Of a stretch of 64,000 nt of DNA, positions 57,478 to 64,000 are shown in pieces. The notes beneath the pieces are model-generated. The model saw only the letters and a program-made list of their open reading frames with translations. It ran no database searches and had not been told where the DNA came from. The stretch is from assembly GCA_001466705.2 (NCBI GenBank), contig LATX02000184.1:310001-374000 (forward strand). Direction: 5' to 3'. Position 1 is the first letter of the stretch, and every line of letters begins with the position of its first letter. The stretch is from Moniliophthora roreri. Its lineage: Eukaryota > Basidiomycota > Agaricomycetes > Agaricales > Marasmiaceae. The position numbers were made by a program, and so were the translations under genes.

Positions 57478-57525
57478 GTTGCAGTGCATATTGCAGTGCA
57501 TGTTGCAGTGCATATTGCAGTGCAT
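57478..57525. repeat. 12-bp minisatellite, four copies
   Basis: Units alternate gttgcagtgcat and attgcagtgcat (twice each) with only the first base varying, followed by a partial copy (gttcgcat). It lies about 100 bp upstream of the SF3B2 start codon. Its antisense frame encodes Met-His-Cys-Asn repeats, which I regard as chance. Confidence 0.85.
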
Positions 57526-58111
57526 GTTCGCATCGAGAGGACTCGGGCATCCAATGAAATTTCTCGTAAAATAAATGACGGCGAGAAAATTCCGCTCGGA
57601 CGAGTACAGGAGATCAAGGCGAGAGTTTAAGGATATCGATGGATCTTCTCTTCCACTCAACACGGACTTGCACTGCTCGCAGAGGTTACCTAGACCCGCT
57701 AGTACAATACCCCTCCTAGTACAGCTCAGAGCTTGTGGCGCTATCCCCCTGATCCTACCCAAACCAAAGTACGTATATACAGGACCCCTACCCTACTCTG
57801 TAAGCTTGTCGTGAAACATTGGATCTTGTCCAGACAAAAGCTGTATATACGCGATTAAATACACTCCATTCGGCTGAATTGCTTGTGACCCTCTGGCATT
57901 TCGACCTCCTTAAATTTGGCATTGACATCGCCTATAATCATGCTTCTTCGTGAAACACGCGCAAGGAGCCAGCGGACCGGAGAGCGTTTGATATAAACCA
58001 TTTCGGCCGGGCTCCTCCGGTTTGCAATAAATAGTACCTGAAGTCAAACCCTACAACATATCCAAACCTTTCCTTCATACCCCCACCTCCATATTTCGGT
58101 TCTATATACCA
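57526..58111. other. Promoter region of glutamine synthetase, no gene seen
   Basis: No supported frame. An aataaatag TATA-like element lies at about 58026-58034, some 80 bp before the glutamine synthetase ATG. The sequence also serves the divergent SF3B2 gene. Confidence 0.4.
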
Positions 58112-59522
58112 ATGGCCACCTACAGAAATGATGTATGTTTTTTTTTTTTATCGCCTTCATCTCGCCCATCCGATTTATTCATCTCGCTCTATAGCTGCTT
58201 GAGCCTTTCCTTCGCCTTCCTCAGGTGACTCACATCTCATATTGCGCAATTACCTGGATCTAAAGAGTACATTTTTGCTCCTGAAAATCAGGGCGACAAG
58301 ATTCAAGCTGAATGTGAGTTTTTCATGCACTGGTACTTCGACGGTCTTCTTGACGGATACCGCAGACGTCTGGATCGACGGTGACGGTGGTCTTCGTTCC
58401 AAGACGACGGTTGGTAAAGCTTCTATCACCGATCCGCATCATGCCCTCAACTTCCATGGCTTTTAGACTGTAAGCAAGAAGGTTACCGACATCGGTCAGC
58501 TTCGTATTTGGGATTTCGATGGTTCTTCTACCAACCAAGCACCCGGTAACGACTCCGACGTCTACCTTCGTCCAGCCGCCATCTTCAAAGATCCTTTCCG
58601 TGGTGGTGATAACATCCTTGTCCTCGCCGAAACCTACAACAACGATGGTACCCCAAACAGGACCAACTACCGTCATCACGCCAAGAAGGTCATGGATCAG
58701 GCTGTTGATGATGCACCTTGGTTTGGTCTTGAGCAAGAATACACCCTCTTCGATGCCGACGGCACTCCCCTTGGCTGGCCGAAGGGTGGATTCCCTGGAC
58801 CTCAAGGACCATACTATTGTGGGGCTGGTATGTCACATCTCCACACTAATCCCATTTGCAGCCCGAATCTCACGGCTTGCTCTCAGGAACTGGCAAAGTC
58901 TTTGCCCGTGACCTGATCGAGGCCCACTACCGTGCTTGCCTCTACGCCGGTGTCAACATCAGTGGTATCAACGCCGAGGTCATGCCTTCTCAATGGGAGT
59001 TCCAGGTCGGTCCTTGCGAGGGCATTTCCATGGGTGACCACCTGTGGATGGCACGATACCTCTTGATTCGTATTGCCGAGCAGTGGGGCGCCAAGGTTTC
59101 CTTCCATCCCAAGCCCCTACAGGGTGACTGGAACGGTGCTGGTTGCCATACTAACTACAGCACCAAGGCGATGCGTGAGCCTGGAGGCATGAAACATATC
59201 GAGGCTGCTATTGAGAAGTTGGCAAAGAGGCACACTGAGCACATTGCTGTCTACGGAGAGGATAACGACTTGCGTCTCACTGGACGACACGAAACTGGAC
59301 ACATTGGTTCTTTCAGCTCTGGTGTTGCCAACCGTGGTGCTTCCATCCGTGTTCCACGGCATGTCGCTGCCCAGGGTTATGGATACCTGGAAGACCGTCG
59401 CCCCGCATCCAACATTGGTATGTGCGGCAAGTCCAATATATTGTTCTTGACTAACCAATCACATTGCAGACCCTTATCGTGTTACCTCAATCATTGTGGA
59501 GACCACCTGTCTTACCAAGTAA
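58112..59522 (+). CDS. GLN1: Glutamine synthetase
   Basis: The 5' coding part is cut into four tiny exons: 58112-58132 (21 nt), 58195-58224 (30 nt), 58292-58313 (22 nt) and 58366-58409 (44 nt). They join as [19 protein letters not shown], then [20 protein letters not shown]. Exon 5 starts at 58467. The core shows [60 protein letters not shown] (ATP and glutamate site), [40 protein letters not shown] and [20 protein letters not shown]. It ends at TAA 59520-59522 after VETTCLTK. This is the eukaryotic type II enzyme (about 355 aa) forming glutamine from glutamate, ammonia and ATP in the cytosol. All residues of the loops seen are conventional. Confidence 0.95.
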
Positions 59523-59746
59523 AGGTTGTGGCTGAGGAAGCACTTTGTATTCTGTATGTTTGAAGAGCTTGGCTTTCATTGTACATCGGACAGTTGGACT
59601 ATGGTCTAATAACATAGATTTAGAAGCCTTTCGTGCAGCTGTGTTTGTAGGGAGGTTTGTACATTCGGCCGAAATTTGAGTTATTGGTGCCACTATCGCA
59701 GTGGCAGTCACTTGATCCGCCTCTTATCTTCCTCTTCATTGCCATC

Positions 59747-61204
59747 ATGTTTGAAAGTCAGCTCTGCTTTTCCGCCTCGTCTTCAGCTGACGAAGGGTCT
59801 TTCAAATTGCTTGAACTTCCGGCCGAGCTGTGCAAGATATTTGAAAGCTCATTGGAGGCTCCGGAGCCTGTCAGGCAGGTTTGCGCTGCGCGTTTTTCCG
59901 TTCAATCTCCTGACTGTCAAGAGCACGCGTTTTTTAGTTTTACAGTCAAAGGACAATCGGGGGACGATGCTGTTTTGTGCACAAGGGATCGGACATACGC
60001 GTTGCGTTCCGTGGCTCTATCCAACACGCTCCTGGTTGTAACGCCCGCCCCTTATGGCGAGGTACCAGACGTCGATAACGCTTTGGTCATCCACGATCAG
60101 ATTAACGAGATCTTGGAACTGACCCCTATCGTTCCTAAATTACACAAGTTGTCGACGCTTTTGAAGGGGAAGGAGTATGGTCAAGATCACGAGGACGAGG
60201 ATATGGAGGCTGATGATGGGACAAAGGTGTGCCCACTTTCCGAATCCTCAGCTGAACTCGTCGCTGATTCTGGCCCCGCGGGAAGAGGGTGAGCTATGCC
60301 CAATTGAGAGAGGCTATCCAAGCAAGTGATGCAGAGCTAGACTCTGGGCTAAAGGGAAAGCGTATACTTGATATCAATGGTGCGAATGGGCACGCAACTC
60401 TTATGAATTGTCTCCACCCAATACTGAACCTGAATCCAGGTGACCTCCGTCCCATAGCTCCTTCCTATCTGAGCCATATTATCGAGCTCATTCTGAACAC
60501 CCTTGTCTCGCATTCCATCGATTCCGCGGCCGCATCCGTCGAAAAACTATCTAGTGCTCTCGCGGACAATCATGAAATCCCTAGAACGGTCTCGACTCAA
60601 ATTATGTCTTGGTTCGGAGAAATTGAAGACGGAAGGTGGAAGATGGATGCCGAAAGTATTGTAAAAGAGGCTGGGCTAAGCGTTCTGAGGCCCCATCAGG
60701 TCATATATCAATCTCTTCCTTTTCCTCTTTCAATTACGAAGCTCACTCTAAACTTTGTTTCTACGTCTTCCAGACCAATCCCATTACGGTACGGGACCTA
60801 ACAGAAGCATGGAAAGAAATGGTCGGCGATACATTCGCATCAATCGTCTCCTTGGATCTACTTTCGGTGGGTCCTTTGTTTTTCTCTTGATATAAACCTA
60901 GGGAGTTTTTCCGGATGTGGCTGAATTGATATATTGGTTTTTTTCTCAGGGAAACTATTTGATGAATGGCGACTTGGATACCCTAACGTACTTTCCAGCA
61001 GCTTCACTGCCTGTTGATCCTGCACCCCGCTTTGCGGACCTCTTCCTCGTTCGTAGTCGATGGAAGAGCGAAGATATCGCACCTTTCCTTTCGGATATTG
61101 CTGTAAACTCCAAGGAACGGGACAAGTTGCTCCTGAAATATGCCAGAGCTACGACGGATTCCACTGGCATATGGTACACATCGAGAACTCAGTACGGTGG
61201 CTGA
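59747..61204 (+). CDS. DCC1: Sister chromatid cohesion protein Dcc1
   Basis: ATG 59747 (MFESQLCFSASSSADEGSFK). Conserved parts: LLELPAELCKIFESSLEAPE, FTVKGQSGDDAVLCTRDRTY (the Dcc1 signature) and ALRSVALSNTLLVVTPAP. After introns come LRPIAPSYLSHIIELILNTL, LSALADNHEIPRTVSTQIMS, VRDLTEAWKEMVGDTFASIV and a winged-helix end (FADLFLVRSRWKSEDIAPFL, then KYARATTDSTGIWYTSRTQ), with a stop at 61204. Dcc1 works with Ctf8 in the Ctf18-RFC clamp loader that loads PCNA and supports cohesion. Five exons are inferred; an acidic segment (EDEDMEADD) precedes the first intron. Confidence 0.87.
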
Positions 61205-62274
61205 TGGAATACATAGCAGAAGCAGAATCCATATGCTGTACGGTAGGTATGAACTGAAATGTAACGGATGTCCTTACTGTATTCAGGCTGACCAGGCACG
61301 TTGAATGCTTAATCGGAGTTAATCCATCGATCCCAAGTTTGTACCATCATTCTTCTATGTCGGCCACTTTATGATAGCCATAGCACTGTCTAGCAAATTG
61401 TTTCTTCATCTGATACCTTGGTGAACTAGGTGGCAAATCCACGACCATAAGAGCGCGTCCGGTAGAATTTGGAGCTAATGTCGAGGTCAGGAAAGGGTTT
61501 CGCTGGCAGGATTGTGAACTTCAAAATAAGATCATCGATGCATCCCTCAAGTGTAGAAGTGGTACCGTCTTCATTGACCTCTCCGCGGCCGAAGGAGGGA
61601 GTAAAGTCCTCGGATTAGGCGACACTGAGAATCTGTACCAACATGCCATTCCAAGGCGGAGATCCAACGTCAGCCCGTCCAAAATGTCGCGTAACGCCAT
61701 CCGAGTATTGGTAAAGAAACAGGAAGGCGTAGTGTAATGTACTAGAATGTTGTGCAAGCTTGTCAAGAGAGGGCGCTGCGCCGACTGTGACATGTATTTA
61801 AAGTTAGGGCAGGAAATGGAGAACAGACTTCCGACGCTAGCATACATAAGATTTGTGCCGCATGGACCGCCCTCCAGAGTGCGCTATGAGGCGAAGAATC
61901 GAGATGCAGTGTAAGCAAGCCTTGCTCTATAATTCGAGGCGAGAACATCGTGCGTCGATTCGGCCAAGAGGGCTCAGATGATCTTCCAACTACTCTTCTC
62001 TCCGAATGCTAGATCATGAATCGCAGATGTTAGCTTATAGAGTTATCCAGGAAGAGCCCGAGGAAGACTGTAGTCGACCAGTACTTCGATCGGCGGTATC
62101 TGGCGCAATTTATGTGGTTCGACTGCCTGCCTTTTCCCTATGTTGCGAGGAAATGAATTGGAGTGAATGGTAGCTAAAGGCGGGCTGCGTCGTTTGGTGA
62201 GTCTTGATACAAGACTTTGTTATCGACGTTCCAGGGTGACAAATACAACTTGACTCGTACTGCGAACCATCATC
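61205..62274. other. Intergenic stretch of about 1.1 kb, no gene seen
   Basis: Short frames on both strands (for example 61521-61847 minus) lack exon partners and recognisable motifs. It may contain the promoter of the next gene and relic sequence. Confidence 0.4.
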
Positions 62275-63710
62275 ATGACGGACAAGATACCTCTCCCAAA
62301 TTTTCTGAAAATATTGACCTCCGGAAATGTACCCGTGTCAAAAGCAATGGCTGCCTCGATGAAAATGTGTGTCAGGGGTTTCCTGTGTCAACTCTTTGTT
62401 ACTAAAACTTCATGTAGATATAAGCAATACAACACCCCAGCGCAGCTCTCACAACTCGATGATCTCAAGCTAATATCTCTCGGACTGGATGATAAAGAAT
62501 TTCGAAAGCTCGTCATGAGTGCTTTACGGAAGGCCGGATATGTGGGCAGACCAATACCGCAGAATACAAATTCTTCTATCGTTGGACCGTCTCAGCCAAT
62601 GACCGCCGTAGAGACAGTCGTGAGTAGGCTGCACTCCATGTATTGTGTCTTATTTTGACCTTACTTAGACTACACCCACGAACCGGAAACGGAAAAGAAA
62701 CGAAGATGAGAATGAGTTTCTTCCCAAAGGACCTGTTGACGAAGCTTCGCAGTATGGAAGTTTGGACTTCAATGAGACTGTGGATGAAGAAGTAAGGACT
62801 ATGTCGAGACCATGGAATATCTTATCGAAAGAGCTGTAGGTGCTTCAAACGAAATCGACAGTTGTGAATCGGGCACCTCTGATGACAGCTTGGGCAACGG
62901 TCGTTGCAGAGCGCATGGGCTTCCAGCGTGAAGAGGCATTGAGCATAGGTAAGTCCTGCCTACTCCGTAGACGCTAATTGTAGTCTCAATGAGATCTTCG
63001 ACAGCCTCTGTCTATACTGAAATGAACGCCTTATCGAAAGGAGTTTCTCTTGGGATATTTGAGAACGGAAAGGACAAAGGGCTAGATGCTATAAAGGGAG
63101 GTACGCAGCCGTACGTTGAGTTTATAGGCAGAAGGTCAGTCGAGGAATTTTTAGCCCCTTAAGTCCTATTCTGACTACAATCTCAGAGTGTACGTATCAA
63201 ACATTAGTTGTGAACCGCTCCGTGACTGGAATCCACAGGCCTGTCTACCAAACCCAAACAAAGCAGTGGCGTGCTCTCTTGAACGGCGTGCCTGCCAAAC
63301 CTAGCACTGCCTTCTCATACATCTCCCGTTCACTTCGACAGACAACACCACACATCATTGGGGCTTTACGTCTCCTCGCAAATAGCTTGACCACACAGGA
63401 AATCAACGGTAAAGCATGGCCCCTATACTGCGAGTTTCGCCCAGCAGTGAATGAGTGGGGCAAGCGTTCTGAAGTGAAATGTTCTACCATTCTTGGGCTC
63501 AGAAAGGCAACCCAGCAAGAGCCAGATCCCGCAAACGGAAACGAAGGAACTCGGGATGTGGCTACGAATATCAAGTACGAGGGAACGTGGGGCGGGCCTG
63601 AAGAGCCGGGTAATAAAAAGCCAAGGGTTGTGAAAACGTTAGAGGAATACGAGAAAGAATTGGACGAAGACAAAGTAATGACTGATGTGATTTTACAAGC
63701 AGAATTTTGA
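62275..63710 (+). CDS. Conserved-looking fungal protein of unknown function
   Basis: ATG 62275 (MTDKIPLPNFLKILTSGNVP). A first intron (GTGTGT donor, gtag acceptor) gives ASMKIYKQYNTPAQLSQLDD. A helical part (LISLGLDDKEFRKLVMSALR) and a basic nuclear-signal-like TNRKRKRNEDENEF come next. The compact core follows: VVNRAPLMTAWATVVAERMG, FQREEALSIASVYTEMNALS, KGVSLGIFENGKDKG, YVEFIGRRPVYQTQTKQWRA and NSLTTQEINGKAWPLYCEFR, ending acidic at TGA 63708-63710. Five introns keep the frame. The Trp/Tyr-rich middle looks like a folded domain. I recall similar proteins in other basidiomycetes but know no function. Confidence 0.65.
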
Positions 63711-63851
63711 TTAGGAACGGACTATTACAGCATTGCTACCTCTAGGGGCTCTATAGTCTATCGTACCGGTAGTAAGTATCCAAAAGATATGCAGGCTTCG
63801 ATATGTTTAGAGTACAGTCCCGCTCGGCCTACATGACACCATGCCCGCTTT

Positions 63852-64000
63852 TCAGATGTTCTTAATGACAGCCGCAGTGAAGTCCGAAGTGGTTGCGGAT
63901 CCTACGGAAAATACACTAAGAACAAGAAAATATTGAGAAGGGGTCATATCTTACCTCCCATATCGGCAGTGCGCACCTTGCCAGCGTTAATGACATCAAG
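63852..64000 (-). CDS. NAD-dependent isocitrate dehydrogenase subunit, C-terminal end (partial)
   Basis: The right edge carries the last two exons of a minus-strand gene. One reads LDVINAGKVRTADMG. A short intron (gtaaga...ccgtag) follows, then GSATTSDFTAAVIKNI with stop TGA at 63854-63852. The pattern K-V-R-T-x-D-x-GG-x-x-T-T-x-x-F-T-x-A-V-I is the conserved end of NAD-dependent isocitrate dehydrogenase subunits of the mitochondrial TCA cycle. Which subunit (IDH1- or IDH2-like) cannot be told from 30 residues. Confidence 0.75.

Noticed and set aside
57432..57617. Antisense frame with Cys-His-Asn-Met-like repeats
   Set aside because: It is produced by the 12-bp minisatellite, and no exon partner or domain supports it.
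1..64000. Biosynthetic cluster, CRISPR array, tRNA, rRNA or intact transposon
   Set aside because: I saw no backbone enzymes, regularly spaced repeats, cloverleaf-like sequence, transposase or reverse transcriptase motifs, or long terminal repeats by eye.

Overview
The window is nuclear DNA of a filamentous fungus, most likely a mushroom-forming basidiomycete (Agaricomycetes). The genes are split by many short GT-AG introns of about 50-65 nt, spacing is tight (often 30-350 bp), and the gene set is eukaryotic housekeeping plus fungal families: RTA1-like, BTB/T1, VID27, a duplicated CrcB-type fluoride exporter and a cellular RNA-dependent RNA polymerase. I saw no rRNA, tRNA, CRISPR array, bacterial operon or intact transposon. 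All identifications come from reading motifs, without any database search.

Layout. 1-3.4 kb: the 3' end of an unrecognised gene, a BTB/T1-domain gene and an RNase P Rpr2/Rpp21-type subunit. 3.4-5.8 kb: gene-poor, with a possible decayed secreted-protein gene. 5.8-14 kb: RTA1-like membrane protein, small hypothetical, VID27, DUF7704-like membrane protein, fluoride exporter FEX. 14-25.2 kb: ORC2 and DPB2 (replication), a PHAF1/UPF0183 homologue, a small coiled-coil protein, a pyrimidine 5'-nucleotidase-like HAD protein, ribosomal protein eL6, COX18 and centromeric histone CENP-A. 25.5-33.2 kb: Gfd2/YDR514C-like nuclease, ceramide synthase, a local duplicated repeat, and ASH2 and REX3 head to head. 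33.2-37.6 kb: a GMC oxidoreductase pseudogene and a gene-poor stretch. 37.6-49 kb: a large disordered coiled-coil protein, RRN7, an ER J-protein and the RNAi-type RNA-dependent RNA polymerase. 49-64 kb: heat shock factor, an arrestin with a repeat-bearing tail, SF3B2, glutamine synthetase, DCC1, a conserved unknown, and the 3' end of an NAD-isocitrate dehydrogenase subunit.

Most neighbours alternate in strand, so many promoters are shared between divergent pairs (BTB/Rpr2, DPB2/PHAF1, nucleotidase/eL6, CENP-A/Gfd2-like, ASH2/REX3, RRN7/J-protein, SF3B2/glutamine synthetase). Chromosome-maintenance genes (ORC2, DPB2, CENP-A, ASH2, DCC1) are frequent, but they do not form an obvious functional cluster. 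I found no convincing unknown multi-gene system. The most unusual signals are the very small 5' coding exons in several genes, the about 31-bp ASH2/REX3 divergent start region, the repeated helical motif in the arrestin tail, the duplicated block at the ASH2 3' end, and the dead GMC oxidoreductase gene.
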